NCBI RefSeq assembly: GCF_030518195.1
Contig: NZ_JAULSC010000001.1
Location: 62,001 to 126,000, forward strand
Direction of reading: 5' to 3'
Source of the DNA: Nocardioides cremeus
Lineage (GTDB): Bacteria; Actinomycetota; Actinomycetes; Propionibacteriales; Nocardioidaceae
Length of the DNA: 64,000 nucleotides
The notes below the pieces were generated by a model. It was not told the origin of the DNA. It did no database searches and saw only the letters and a list, made by a program, of their open reading frames with translations. The first letter of the stretch is position 1. The number at the start of each line of letters is the position of its first letter. Shown here in pieces: positions 53,003 through 61,504 of the stretch. A program made the translations under genes and the position numbers.

Positions 53003-54148
53003 GTGGGAAGAGTCCTGGACCGTGCCGACCGGTTCCAACGTCGCTACCCACCCGTCTCCGTGCCGATCGCGGTCTTCTACAAGTACGTCGACGACCAGGG
53101 CCCCTACCTGGCCGCGATCATCACCTACTACGGGTTCATCGCGATCTTCCCGCTGCTGCTGCTGGCCACCTCGATCCTCGGCTTCCTGCTGCAGGGCAAC
53201 CCGGGCCTGCAGGAGGCGGTGCTGAGCTCGGCGCTGCGCCAGTTCCCGATCATCGGCGAGGAGCTGGGCCGCCCCGAGGGGATGACCGGCTCGACCACCG
53301 CGGTGGTCGTGGGGTCGCTCACCGCCCTCTACGGTGCGCTGGGCCTGGGCCAGGCCCTGCAGAACGCGCAGAACATCGCCTGGTCGGTGCCGCGGCACAA
53401 CCGGCCCAACCCGGTGGTGCTGCGCTTCAAGAGCCTGGTGCTGCTGGTGACCTCCGGCGTGGCGGTCCTGGGCGTCTCGATCATCTCGGCGCTCGGCTCG
53501 GAGACCGACATGTTCGGGCCCACCGCCGACGGCTCGTGGCGCTGGCTGATCCGCCTGGTGACGGTGCTGCTGGTGGGGGCGGTCCTCACGGGGCTGTTCC
53601 GCTTCGCTGCTGCGCGGCGGCTGCGCTGGTCGCAGGCCGCCCCGGGCGCCTTCGTGGTGGCGGCGCTGTGGCAGCTCCTGCAGTGGCTCGGCACGCTCTA
53701 CGTCACTGCGGTGATCAACGAGACCGACGGGATGAACGGCACGTTCGCCCTGGTCCTCGGCCTGATCGGCGTCATCTACATCGCTGCGGTGATGGGGGTG
53801 ATCGGGATGGAGGTCAACGTGGTGATGGCCCGCCACCTCTACCCGCGCGCGCTGCTCACGCTGTTCATCGACAAGGTCGACCTGACCCCGGCCGACAAGC
53901 GGGCCTACTCGTACTACGTGCGCGCGCAGCGCCACAAGGTCAACGAGGTCATCGACGTGCAGTTCAGCGAGGACGAGCCGGAGCCCCCCGCCCTCGACGA
54001 GCTGCGCCAGCAACCACCGACGACCGTGCTCGACCTGCCGGGGCCCAGCGCGGGGTCCGGGTCAGGATCGAGCGCAGGGTCCAGCACAGGGTCCAGCACA
54101 GGGGCTAGCGCAGACGCGCCACCAGCGCCGCCACCGTCTCGCGACTGA
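53003..54148 (+). CDS. YihY/virulence factor BrkB family membrane protein
   Basis: 381 aa from GTG 53003, 7 bases after TAGCGT; the in-frame GTG at 52994 overlaps that -10 box. About six helices: GPYLAAIITYYGFIAIFPLLLLATSILGF is the conserved first block, and GMNGTFALVLGLIGVIYIAAVMGVIGMEVNVVMA the last. A cytoplasmic tail ends in a Gly/Ser/Ala-rich stretch (about 345-375) encoded by short direct repeats. The family was once called ribonuclease BN in error; the role in the envelope is unknown. Its 3' end overlaps the opposing phosphatase gene by 44 bases. Confidence 0.87.
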   Translation: MGRVLDRADRFQRRYPPVSVPIAVFYKYVDDQGPYLAAIITYYGFIAIFPLLLLATSILGFLLQGNPGLQEAVLSSALRQFPIIGEELGRPEGMTGSTTAVVVGSLTALYGALGLGQALQNAQNIAWSVPRHNRPNPVVLRFKSLVLLVTSGVAVLGVSIISALGSETDMFGPTADGSWRWLIRLVTVLLVGAVLTGLFRFAAARRLRWSQAAPGAFVVAALWQLLQWLGTLYVTAVINETDGMNGTFALVLGLIGVIYIAAVMGVIGMEVNVVMARHLYPRALLTLFIDKVDLTPADKRAYSYYVRAQRHKVNEVIDVQFSEDEPEPPALDELRQQPPTTVLDLPGPSAGSGSGSSAGSSTGSSTGASADAPPAPPPSRD

Positions 54149-54884
54149 GGCCCAGCCCCTCGACGGCGTACGTCGCGTGGTCGCCGTGCTCGGCGCGCAC
54201 GCGCTCGTCGGCGGCAGCGAGGTAGTCGGCCTCGGCGACCATGATGCTCTCGTAGACCGGGACCTTCTCGGGGCCGAGGTGCTCGGCGACCATCGCGAGG
54301 TACTTCTCGCGGGTGCCGTTGACCTCGTTGGTGCGCAGGTAGTCGGCCAGCACCGTCTCCTCGGGCACCCCGGCCAGGCGCAGCAGCAGCGCGGAGGCCC
54401 AGCCGGTGCGGTCCTTGCCGGCGGTGCAGTGGAAGACCTGGGGTGCCGCGCCCGCCGCCAGCCGGGTCAGCAGCTCGGCGAAGCTGACCCGGGCCATCTC
54501 GTCGTCGACGAAACCGCGGTAGACCGCGCGTATCGCCTCGTCGGCCTCCTCGCGGCTCGACAGCGCCACCACCTGGTCCATCGGGATGCCCGGCACCGGC
54601 AGGTGGTGCCAGCTCGCGCCGGCCACCTCGATGTCGGGGTGGGCGTCGACCTCGTGCTGCTCGCGCAGGTCGAAGATCTCCCCGAGCCCCAGCCCGGCCA
54701 GCCGGTGCACGTCGGCGTCGCTGAGCTGCAGCTCGTTGGAGCGGTAGAGCACCCCGGGACGCAGCGGCGTGCCGTCCGCCGTGCGGTGGCCGGGCCCGGC
54801 CAGGTCGCGGAAGTTGTCGGCGGAGGCCAGCCGCACCAGCTCGTGGCCCAGGTCTCCGGTCTCGCCGGGGGACATCTCGCTCAC
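54105..54884 (-). CDS. Tyrosine-protein phosphatase (MptpB/Y_phosphatase3 type)
   Basis: 259 aa from GTG 54884 (6 bases after an AGGATT -10-like box) or ATG 54875. The P-loop is HCTAGKDRTGW with Cys153 and Arg159 (CX5R), with the Lys and Asp inside the loop typical of lipid/tyrosine phosphatases of the M. tuberculosis PtpB group. NFRDLAGPG near residue 24 and LYRSNELQLSD near 46 are the conserved N-terminal blocks. It may dephosphorylate tyrosine or phosphoinositides in the cytoplasm. Confidence 0.88.
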   Translation of the reverse strand: MSEMSPGETGDLGHELVRLASADNFRDLAGPGHRTADGTPLRPGVLYRSNELQLSDADVHRLAGLGLGEIFDLREQHEVDAHPDIEVAGASWHHLPVPGIPMDQVVALSSREEADEAIRAVYRGFVDDEMARVSFAELLTRLAAGAAPQVFHCTAGKDRTGWASALLLRLAGVPEETVLADYLRTNEVNGTREKYLAMVAEHLGPEKVPVYESIMVAEADYLAAADERVRAEHGDHATYAVEGLGLSRETVAALVARLR

Positions 54885-54941
54885 GACCCGAATCCTGCCA
54901 GGTGCGTGTCCAGCCGCGGGTGGGTGTCGCAGGATGGGGGG

Positions 54942-55592
54942 ATGGCCGCCGGCAGCAGGAGCACGCCCACGTGGACCGGCTACCGGCAGTCGATCGGGGA
55001 CCGCTCGAGCCTCTTCGCGTCGTTGGCGGGGGAGGGGGGCTGCGCCCGCGCGCTCTACCCCGGCTCCTACCTCGACCTGTCGCCGTCGACGGCGATCGCG
55101 TCGGTCACCTACGTCGACACCGACCGCCGGGCGGCTCGCTTCTTCGCCGACGAGGCACTGGTCGCCACCGAGCTCGAGGGTCGGGCGGCGCCCGGGGCGG
55201 GTGCGGAGGTGCGGTTCGTCCAGGCCGACTACACCGAGCCGCTCCCGCTGCCCGACGTCGGCTTCGACCTGCTCGTCTCGCTGTACGCCGGGCCGGTGTG
55301 GGACCACTGCTCGCGCTACCTGGCCCCGGGCGGCGTGCTGCTGGCCAACACCAGCCACGGCGACGCCAGCATCGCCGCCCTCGACCCCGCGCTGGAACTC
55401 GTGGCCGTGGTGCAGCACCGCGGTGACGCCTACCGTCTCGACAGCCGTGACCTCGACACGCACCTGGTCCCGAAGGAGCCGGCCGCGGCCGATCCCGACC
55501 TGATCAAGCGCAGCGGGCGAGGCATCGCCTACACCCGCCCCGCCTTCGCCTACCTGTTCCGGAAGTGTGGAGGCCTGGCTGAACCAGGTTGA
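54942..55592 (+). CDS. SAM-dependent methyltransferase-like protein, C terminus formed by a repeat
   Basis: 216 aa from ATG 54942, 6 bases after CAGGAT. VTYVDTDRRAARFFADE, VRFVQADYTEPLPLPDVGFDLLVSLYAGPVWDHCSRYLAPGGVLLANTSHGD follows the class I methyltransferase order (motifs I-like, II, III), but the GxGxG loop is replaced (LYPGSYLDLSPS), so SAM binding is unproven. The last 11 codons (from base 55561) are encoded by a palindromic repeat, so its ancestral C terminus was probably different. Function unknown. Confidence 0.7.
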   Translation: MAAGSRSTPTWTGYRQSIGDRSSLFASLAGEGGCARALYPGSYLDLSPSTAIASVTYVDTDRRAARFFADEALVATELEGRAAPGAGAEVRFVQADYTEPLPLPDVGFDLLVSLYAGPVWDHCSRYLAPGGVLLANTSHGDASIAALDPALELVAVVQHRGDAYRLDSRDLDTHLVPKEPAAADPDLIKRSGRGIAYTRPAFAYLFRKCGGLAEPG

Positions 55593-55611
55593 TCCAGGAC
55601 TCCACACTTCC
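55561..55611. repeat. GTGTGGAG...CTCCACAC palindrome, copy 2
   Basis: GGAAGTGTGGAG pairs with CTCCACACTTCC, and inner arms CCTGG/CCAGG and AACC/GGTT continue the symmetry across 51 bp. Same outer arms and central AACC..GGTT as copy 1 (43329-43375), with different bases between, so pairing rather than sequence is conserved. It overlaps the last 32 bases of the methyltransferase-like gene. Confidence 0.85.
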
Positions 55612-55638
55612 CGGCCGAGGCCGGGCCAGGTCGCGCCG

Positions 55639-55778
55639 CCGTTGGTTGAGGAAGGCGCGCAGCGCCTGTCTCGAAACCGGGTGAGTCCATGGCGTACGGC
55701 GAGTGGTTGCGGTGGGCGCGGTGCTTGCGGGGTCTCGGCGTCGGTCGTCGCTGGCGCTCCTCCCTGCTCGACCAACGG
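55639..55778. repeat. Interspersed palindromic repeat, copy 2 (about 140 bp)
   Basis: It starts CCGTTGGTTGAGG and ends CTCGACCAACGG. It shares GGGTGAGTCCATGGCGTACG and the right arm GTCGTCGCTGGCGCTCCTCC with copy 1 (8894-9041), 46 kb away. The left arm contains the hairpin AGGCGC-GCA-GCGCCT. With the preceding palindrome it fills most of the 216-bp gap before the SDR gene. Confidence 0.87.
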
Positions 55779-55808
55779 TGACGTCGCTCGGTTCACTAGG
55801 CTCGAGCC

Positions 55809-56651
55809 ATGACTGAGCAGACGATGGCGGGCCGCACGGTCCTGGTGACCGGCGCGAGCGACGGGATCGGGGCGGAGGCGGCGCGGGTGCTGGCCGCCCA
55901 GGGGGCGACGGTGCACGTGACCGGGCGCAGCGCCGACAAGCTGCGGCCGGTGGCCGAGGCCGTCGGCACCGAGCCGCTGGTCGCCGACTTCTCCCGCCTC
56001 GACGACGTGCGCCACCTCGCCAAGCTGGTCGCCGAGCGGGTCGGCAGCCTCGACCTGCTGCTCAACAACGCCGGTGGCACCTTCTCGCCCGCGCAGCGCA
56101 CCCACGACGGCCACGAGCCCAACCTCCAGGTCAACCACCTGGCGCCCTTCCTGCTCACCCACCTGCTGCGGCCCAGCCTCGCCGCGGCCGGCGGCTCCCT
56201 GGTCGTCAACACCTCGAGCATCGCCAACCTGCTGGGCCGCGTCGTCCTCGACGACCTCGACTACGAGCGGCGCCGCGCGATCGAGTTCCCGGCGTACGGC
56301 ACCGGCAAGCTGATGAACATCCTCTTCACCCGCGGCATCACCCAGCGCTGGGCCGACGACGCGATCCGCTCCGTGGCTGTGCACCCGGGGCCGGTCGGCA
56401 GCTCGTTCGGCCGCGACTCGTGGCTGGTCGGGCTGCTCTACCGCTCGCCGCTCAAGCGGTTCGCGACCATCACCGTCGCCGACGGCGCCGCACCGCTGGT
56501 CGCGCTGGCCCACCGGGGCCCCGACCCCGAGATCGACGGGCGCTACTTCAGCCGCTTCAAGATCGACGGGCGCGAGAACCGGCAGGCTCACGACCAGGAC
56601 CTGATCGACGGGCTGTGGGAGCGTTCCGAGGCACTCGTCGGCCTACCCTGA
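55809..56651 (+). CDS. Short-chain dehydrogenase/reductase (retinol-dehydrogenase-like)
   Basis: 280 aa; ATG lies 6 bases after TAGGCT. TGASDGIG (14-21), LLNNAGGTF and the AYGTGK active site (YxxxK) define a classical SDR; NHLAPFLLTHLLRP and NTSSIANLLG match the retinol dehydrogenase/WW-oxidoreductase-like branch. NAD(P)-dependent oxidation of a lipophilic alcohol is likely. It is followed after 4 bases by the MscS gene, which has its own -10 box. Confidence 0.86.
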   Translation: MTEQTMAGRTVLVTGASDGIGAEAARVLAAQGATVHVTGRSADKLRPVAEAVGTEPLVADFSRLDDVRHLAKLVAERVGSLDLLLNNAGGTFSPAQRTHDGHEPNLQVNHLAPFLLTHLLRPSLAAAGGSLVVNTSSIANLLGRVVLDDLDYERRRAIEFPAYGTGKLMNILFTRGITQRWADDAIRSVAVHPGPVGSSFGRDSWLVGLLYRSPLKRFATITVADGAAPLVALAHRGPDPEIDGRYFSRFKIDGRENRQAHDQDLIDGLWERSEALVGLP

Positions 56652-56655
56652 CGCC

Positions 56656-57480
56656 ATGATCGACGAGCTGGACAGCCAGCGAGCCCTCCTCGGCGCGGCC
56701 GTCCTGGGCCTGACCCTGATGCTGGCCGTGGTCGTGCGGCGGGTGACGATCACCGTCCTGGACCGCGGCGACTCCGACCGGCACACCGGTCGGGTGGTCG
56801 GGCGCCTGGCCTCGGTGGTCGTGGTGGTGGCCGGCACCGTCTACGCACTCGAGCTGGCCGGGCTCCAGGTCGGGCCGATGCTCGGCGCCCTGGGGATCGG
56901 CGGCATCGCCCTGGCCTTCGCGGCCCAGGACATCCTGTCCAACTTCGTCGCCGGCATCCTGCTGCAGGTCAGGCGCCCCTTCCGGGTCGGCGACGAGATC
57001 GCCAGCGGCGACTTCGAGGGCCGGGTGGAGGACGTCAACCTGCGTTCGGTCCGGCTGCGCACCTACGACGGCGTGACCGTCTACCTGCCCAACGCCGAGG
57101 TGTTGCAGTCGGCGATCTCCAACTACACCAAGACCCCGCTCAACCGCACCGCGATCGCGGTCGGGGTGGCCTACGACAGCGACCTCGAGCGGGTCCGGTC
57201 GATCATCCTGTCGGCCTGCGACGACGTGTCCGAGGTGGTCGCGGACCCGCCGCCCGAGGCGTGGGTCGAGAGCTTCGGCGACTCCTCGATCAACATCGAG
57301 GTGCGCTACTGGCACGCCGCCGACATCGCCTCGCGCTGGCGAGCGCGCAACGACGTGGCGCTCGCGGTCAAGCGCGCCTTCGACGAGGCCGGGGTCACCA
57401 TCCCCTTCCCGCAGCGCACGCTGTGGTTCGGCCCCGGCTCCACCACCCTGCGGGTCGAGGACGGGCAGCAGGAGGGCTGA
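56656..57480 (+). CDS. MscS family mechanosensitive ion channel
   Basis: 274 aa. The ATG is 6 bases after TACCCT, which overlaps the SDR stop region. Three helices (about 10-28, 48-70 and 72-100) precede the beta-domain; the pore helix is LGALGIGGIALAFAAQDILSNFVAGI, the conserved TM3, followed by RPFRVGDEI...GRVEDVNLRSVRLRTYDGVTVYLPN. It opens under membrane tension to release solutes after osmotic downshock. The size is that of the basic MscS channel. Confidence 0.92.
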   Translation: MIDELDSQRALLGAAVLGLTLMLAVVVRRVTITVLDRGDSDRHTGRVVGRLASVVVVVAGTVYALELAGLQVGPMLGALGIGGIALAFAAQDILSNFVAGILLQVRRPFRVGDEIASGDFEGRVEDVNLRSVRLRTYDGVTVYLPNAEVLQSAISNYTKTPLNRTAIAVGVAYDSDLERVRSIILSACDDVSEVVADPPPEAWVESFGDSSINIEVRYWHAADIASRWRARNDVALAVKRAFDEAGVTIPFPQRTLWFGPGSTTLRVEDGQQEG

Positions 57481-57484
57481 GGCC

Positions 57485-58054
57485 CTACCTCAGCGGCACG
57501 AACCGGTAGCGGCCGTGCCGGGTGAGGTGGTCGCGGCCGTCGCGACGCTCGACCAGCACCATCTCGCCCGCCACCGGCACCACCATCCGGCCCGGGTCGG
57601 CGAGCTGGTCGAGCAGCGGCTGCGGCAGCTCACTGGCCTCGGCCGAGACCAGGATCGCGTCGTACGGCGCCTCCGCGGGCCGGCCGAGCCGGTTGGGGTC
57701 GGCCTGCTCGACCCGCACCCGCGGCACCTGCTGCGCCACGAGGTTGTCCCGGGCCATCTTGACCAGGGCGGGCTCGAGCTCGACGCCCAGCACCGTCCCC
57801 GAGGGGCCCACCAGCCACGACAACAGCGCCGTGGTCCAGCCCGAGCCGCAGCCCACGTCGAGCACCCGGTCGCCCGGGCGTGGCTCCAGCAGGCGCAGCA
57901 TGTCGGCGACCGTGCGGGGCTGGCTGTTGGTCTGGCCGTGACCGATCTGCACCGGGGCGTCGTCCCCGGCGCGGTCGCGCTGTCCCGGCGGCAGGTAGTC
58001 GCCGCGGGCCACGACCCGCATCGCCTCTGCCACCTGGTCGGACGTCGACGGCAT
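57485..58054 (-). CDS. pcm: Protein-L-isoaspartate O-methyltransferase
   Basis: 189 aa; ATG 58054 is 6 bases after GACAAT on the minus strand. ARGDYLPPGQ is the N-terminal substrate loop, GHGQTNSQPRTVADML corresponds to the usual G-x-GQTIS-x-P block (with TNS), and VLDVGCGSGWTTALLS is SAM motif I. The enzyme methylates isoaspartyl residues to start repair of aged proteins. It is slightly short of the usual 205-215 aa. It sits downstream of the RskA operon, separated by the 22-bp repeat array. Confidence 0.87.
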   Translation of the reverse strand: MPSTSDQVAEAMRVVARGDYLPPGQRDRAGDDAPVQIGHGQTNSQPRTVADMLRLLEPRPGDRVLDVGCGSGWTTALLSWLVGPSGTVLGVELEPALVKMARDNLVAQQVPRVRVEQADPNRLGRPAEAPYDAILVSAEASELPQPLLDQLADPGRMVVPVAGEMVLVERRDGRDHLTRHGRYRFVPLR

Positions 58055-58073
58055 GCTCCCATTGTCCCCAGGG

Positions 58074-58139
58074 GCGCAAGTCCGGGCCTGCTCGGGGCGA
58101 AGTCCGGGCCGGGTCAGCGCGAGATTCGGGCCGGGTCAG
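58074..58139 (-). repeat. 22-bp tandem repeat array starting at the DUF1295 stop codon
   Basis: Three units with exact 22-bp spacing (core AAGTCCGGGCC at 58078 and 58100, AGATTCGGGCC at 58122 on the plus strand). On the minus strand the first reads GACCCGGCCCGAA-TC-TCGCGC and starts with the last two bases of the TGA of the DUF1295 gene. Same family as 30181-30239. Confidence 0.88.
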
Positions 58140-58951
58140 CGCGGGGGGCGGGGGAAGAACATCGGCACGCGGGCGGCGTACTCGTCCCAGCCCTCGCGCT
58201 GGCTCATCTTCTTCTCCAGCAGCTTGGCGCCGGTGACGTTGCGCAGGAAGAGCGTCATCGCGACCGGGCACAGCACGGTGGCCAGGGCGGCGACCCAGCC
58301 GGTCGAGGCGGCCGCGGCGAGCCACAGGCCCCACCACACGCAGGCGTCGCCGAAGTAGTTGGGGTGGCGGGTCCAGCCCCACAGCCCCTGGTCCATGACG
58401 GGCGGGCGCTCGTCGCGCGGGCGCGACATGTAGTCGTTCAGCTGGCGGTCACCGACGGCCTCGAAGACCAGGCCGACCGCCCAGACCACGACGCCGAGCA
58501 CCAGCACCCACGCGTGCTCGAGCGCCAGCACGGCGCCGACGGCGACCGGCACCGAGACGAACCACTGGGCCACACCCTGCACCAGGAAGACCCGGCGCAC
58601 CGCGGTGCCGATCCCGACCTCCTGCAGGGAGCCGCCGAGCATGTCCTTGTAGCGCGGGTCCTCCTCGCCGGCGTGCGCGCCGAGCGCGCGGCTGCGCACG
58701 TGCCAGGCCAGCCGGCCGCCCCACGCCGCGACCATCGCCAGCACCAGCCAGCGGTGCCAGTCGGCGTCGTCGGCGCCCAGGGCGACCAGCGCGGTGACCA
58801 GGGCGACCACGACGAAGCCGAGCCCCCACGCGACGTCGACGACCGCGACCACGCCGAGCTGGCGGGCGCGCAGCGCCGTCGCGGTCATCACGACCACGAC
58901 GCAGGCCAGCCCTGCCAGCAGCGAGACGGTCAGGGCTGTCGCGGTGTCCAT
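58136..58951 (-). CDS. DUF1295 membrane protein (steroid 5-alpha-reductase-like)
   Basis: 271 aa with about six helices. The C-terminal block DQGLWGWTRHPNYFGDACVWWGLW, then EGWDEYAARVPMFFP, is the ICMT/steroid-reductase-like signature of DUF1295. It is the last gene of the leftward RskA operon and matches the place of Rv0446c in the mycobacterial SigK regulon. A role in reducing or methyl-modifying membrane fatty acids is inferred from context; the reaction is unknown. Confidence 0.85.
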   Translation of the reverse strand: MDTATALTVSLLAGLACVVVVMTATALRARQLGVVAVVDVAWGLGFVVVALVTALVALGADDADWHRWLVLAMVAAWGGRLAWHVRSRALGAHAGEEDPRYKDMLGGSLQEVGIGTAVRRVFLVQGVAQWFVSVPVAVGAVLALEHAWVLVLGVVVWAVGLVFEAVGDRQLNDYMSRPRDERPPVMDQGLWGWTRHPNYFGDACVWWGLWLAAAASTGWVAALATVLCPVAMTLFLRNVTGAKLLEKKMSQREGWDEYAARVPMFFPRPPR

Positions 58952-58952
58952 G

Positions 58953-60233
58953 TCACCAGTCTCGTACAGCCGGCAGGGTGTGGGAGCCGTTCGGCCGGAT
59001 CATCAGGACCTGGTCGACGCCCATCCGGCCGTCGCGGAAGGCCATCGCGCCGCCGACGAGGTAGAGCCGCCACACGCGCACGACCTCCTCGCCGACGAGC
59101 TTGGTGAGCACCTCGACGTTGGACTCGAAGCGCTCGAGCCACCCGGCCACGGTGAGCACGTAGTGCTCGCGCAGCGCGTGCACGTCGCGCACCTCGAGGC
59201 CACCGGCCTCGAGGAGGGCGACGGTCTCGCCGACGGGGCGCATGTGCATGTCGGGGGCGATGAAGCTCTCGATGAACGGCCCGCCGCCCGGCCACTTGCC
59301 CGCGCGCGACATCTGCTGCACCAGCACCCGCCCACCGGGGCGGACCGCGTCGTGCAGCACCTTCGCGTACGTCGGGTAGTTGCCCTGGCCGACGTGCTCG
59401 CCCATCTCCAGGGAGCCGACCGCGTCGTACTCCTGGCCCGGGGCCGGCACCGCGTCGCGGTAGTCCTGCAGCCGGATCTCGACCCGGTCGCGCAGGCCGC
59501 GCTCGGCGATGCGGGCGTCGATGAACTTCTTCTGCTCCGCAGCGATCGTCACGCCGGTCACCTGCGCGCCGAAGTGCTCCGCCGCGTGCAGCGACAGTGA
59601 GCCCCACCCGCAGCCGACGTCGAGCATCCGCATGCCGGGCTCCAGGCCGAGCTTGGTGCAGACCAGGTCGAGCTTGGCGCGCTGGGCGTCCTCGAGGGAC
59701 TGCTCCGGGGAGGAGTGGTAGCCGCACGAGTAGGCCATCTGCGGCTCGAGGATCAACGAGTAGAACTCGTTGGACAGGTCGTAGTGGAACGAGATCGCCG
59801 AGCGGTCGCGCACCTTGGAGTGCAGCCGGCCGCGGACCCGTGCCTGCGAGGCGGGGTTGGCGGGCGGGCGGCCCAGGACGCCGAGGCCGGCGGCGGTGCG
59901 CACCGCCTCGACGAGCGCGCGCGGGGAGGGGCGCACGCCGCTCAGGCCGCGCTCACGGGCCACGGCGAAGGCGTGGGTCAGGGCCTTGTCGAGGTCCCAG
60001 CCGTCGACCTCGGGCACGTCGAGCTCACCGGTGACGTAGGCCTGCGCGGCCCCGAGCTCGCCCGGGTGCCAGAGCAGGCGGCGTACGGCGTCGGGGCTGC
60101 GCAGCTCGACCGTCGGCACCGAACCGTCGGCCGGTCCGGTCGCGGAGCCGTCCCACGCCACCAGGCGCACCGGGATCGGGCCGCGCAGGAAGGGCTCGAG
60201 CGCCAGGGCCAGCCGCTGCGCGACCCCGTTCAC
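58953..60233 (-). CDS. Cyclopropane-fatty-acyl-phospholipid synthase family methyltransferase, YSCGY type
   Basis: 426 aa from GTG 60233, overlapping the upstream methyltransferase stop (GTGA). HYDLSNEFY, YSCGYH (with the active-site Cys of E. coli Cfa), MLDVGCGWGSL (SAM loop), and SLEMGEHVG (bicarbonate/acid Glu region) are present, but the IxKYIFPGG motif is replaced by FIESFIAPDMHM. It uses SAM to methylenate or methylate double bonds of phospholipid acyl chains. It differs strongly from the adjacent paralogue, so the two probably do different steps. Confidence 0.87.
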   Translation of the reverse strand: MNGVAQRLALALEPFLRGPIPVRLVAWDGSATGPADGSVPTVELRSPDAVRRLLWHPGELGAAQAYVTGELDVPEVDGWDLDKALTHAFAVARERGLSGVRPSPRALVEAVRTAAGLGVLGRPPANPASQARVRGRLHSKVRDRSAISFHYDLSNEFYSLILEPQMAYSCGYHSSPEQSLEDAQRAKLDLVCTKLGLEPGMRMLDVGCGWGSLSLHAAEHFGAQVTGVTIAAEQKKFIDARIAERGLRDRVEIRLQDYRDAVPAPGQEYDAVGSLEMGEHVGQGNYPTYAKVLHDAVRPGGRVLVQQMSRAGKWPGGGPFIESFIAPDMHMRPVGETVALLEAGGLEVRDVHALREHYVLTVAGWLERFESNVEVLTKLVGEEVVRVWRLYLVGGAMAFRDGRMGVDQVLMIRPNGSHTLPAVRDW

Positions 60234-61504
60234 GAGTCCTCCGGACGCGCCAGCACCAGCTGGTTGACGTCGATGTAGCCCGACGCGAAGCCGGCGCGGG
60301 AGTACTCGAGGTAGAAGTGCCACATCCGCACGAACGTCTCGTCGAAGCCGAGGGCGGCGACCTCGTCGGGCGAACCGAGGAAGGCGTCGTCCCACAGGCG
60401 CAGCGTGGCGGCGTAGTGCTGGCCGAAGGCCTGGCGCTCGACCAGGCGCAGCGAGGTCTGCTCGTGGGTGATCTGCTCGATCACCGACACCGAGGGCAGC
60501 AGCCCGCCGGGGAAGATGTACTTGTGGATCCAGGTGTAGGTGTTGCGGGTGGCCAGCATCCGGTCGTGCGGCATCGTGATCGCCTGGATGGCCACGAGGC
60601 CGCCGGGGGCCAGCACCTTGTCGATGGTGCGGAAGTACTCGCCCCAGTAGTCGTGGCCCACCGCCTCGATCATCTCCACCGACACCACGGCGTCGTACTC
60701 GCCGGTGACGTCGCGGTAGTCGCAGATCTCCACGTCGACCAGGTGGCTCAGCCCCGCGGCCTCGACCCGGGCCTGCGCGAGGTGCTGCTGCTCGACCGAG
60801 AGCGTGATGGTGCGCACCGAGGCGCCGCGGCGCGCTGCGCGGATCGCGAGCTCGCCCCAGCCGGAGCCGATCTCGAGCACCCGTGAGCCGGCGCCGACCT
60901 TGGCGCGGTCGAGCAGCCGCTCGATCTTGTTGGCCTGCCCGGCCTCGAGGTCGGCGGCGGTGGCGCGCGACGGCGAGGTCTCGAACAGCGCCGAGGAGTA
61001 GCTCATCGTCGGGTCGAGGAACAGCTCGAACAGGTCGTTGGACAGGTCGTAGTGGTGCGCGATGTTGGCCTGGCTGTTCAACTTGTTCGAGTGCATCCAG
61101 GTCGGGGGCCGCTTGACGACCAGGGCGCGGGCCTTCTGCAGGTTCTGCGGCACCAGGTGCTGGATCTCGGCGGCCAGCACCGTCAGGAAGCCACCCAGGT
61201 CGGGGGCGTCCCAGGCGCCGGTCAGGTAGGCCTCGCCGAAGCCGATCAGCTGGTGCCGGCCCACGCGGGCCCACAGCTCGTCGGGGCGGTGCACGGTCAT
61301 CTCGGGACCGCCGCGACCGATCGTGCGCCGGCCCTCGGGCAGGTCGAGGTGCACGGTCACGTCGAGGCGGCTCACCGCGGCGACGAAGAGCCGCTGGGCG
61401 ATGGCCGCGGAGACGCGGGCGCGGGGTCCGGAGGGGACGACGTCGAGCCCTGGCCAGCGCTCCGCCTGCGGCGGGCTGGTGGGTCGGGACGGGGTCATGG
61501 TCAT
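60230..61504 (-). CDS. ufaA1: Cyclopropane synthase family SAM methyltransferase, UfaA1-like
   Basis: 424 aa; ATG 61504 overlaps the upstream stop (ATGA). HYDLSNDLF, YSSALF (Ser in place of the Cfa Cys), VLEIGSGWGELAIRA, SVEMIEAVG and IHKYIFPGG. This combination, and the N-terminal ERWPGL.VVPSGPRARVSAAIA, recall mycobacterial UfaA1 (Rv0447c), reported to methylate oleate toward tuberculostearic acid. The similarity is from memory. It acts on membrane phospholipids in the operon with the flavoprotein and DUF1295 protein. Confidence 0.85.
   Translation of the reverse strand: MTMTPSRPTSPPQAERWPGLDVVPSGPRARVSAAIAQRLFVAAVSRLDVTVHLDLPEGRRTIGRGGPEMTVHRPDELWARVGRHQLIGFGEAYLTGAWDAPDLGGFLTVLAAEIQHLVPQNLQKARALVVKRPPTWMHSNKLNSQANIAHHYDLSNDLFELFLDPTMSYSSALFETSPSRATAADLEAGQANKIERLLDRAKVGAGSRVLEIGSGWGELAIRAARRGASVRTITLSVEQQHLAQARVEAAGLSHLVDVEICDYRDVTGEYDAVVSVEMIEAVGHDYWGEYFRTIDKVLAPGGLVAIQAITMPHDRMLATRNTYTWIHKYIFPGGLLPSVSVIEQITHEQTSLRLVERQAFGQHYAATLRLWDDAFLGSPDEVAALGFDETFVRMWHFYLEYSRAGFASGYIDVNQLVLARPEDS

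Noticed and set aside
53003..54148. Ribonuclease BN
   Set aside because: That name for the YihY family came from a misassignment; the protein is a polytopic membrane protein without nuclease motifs.
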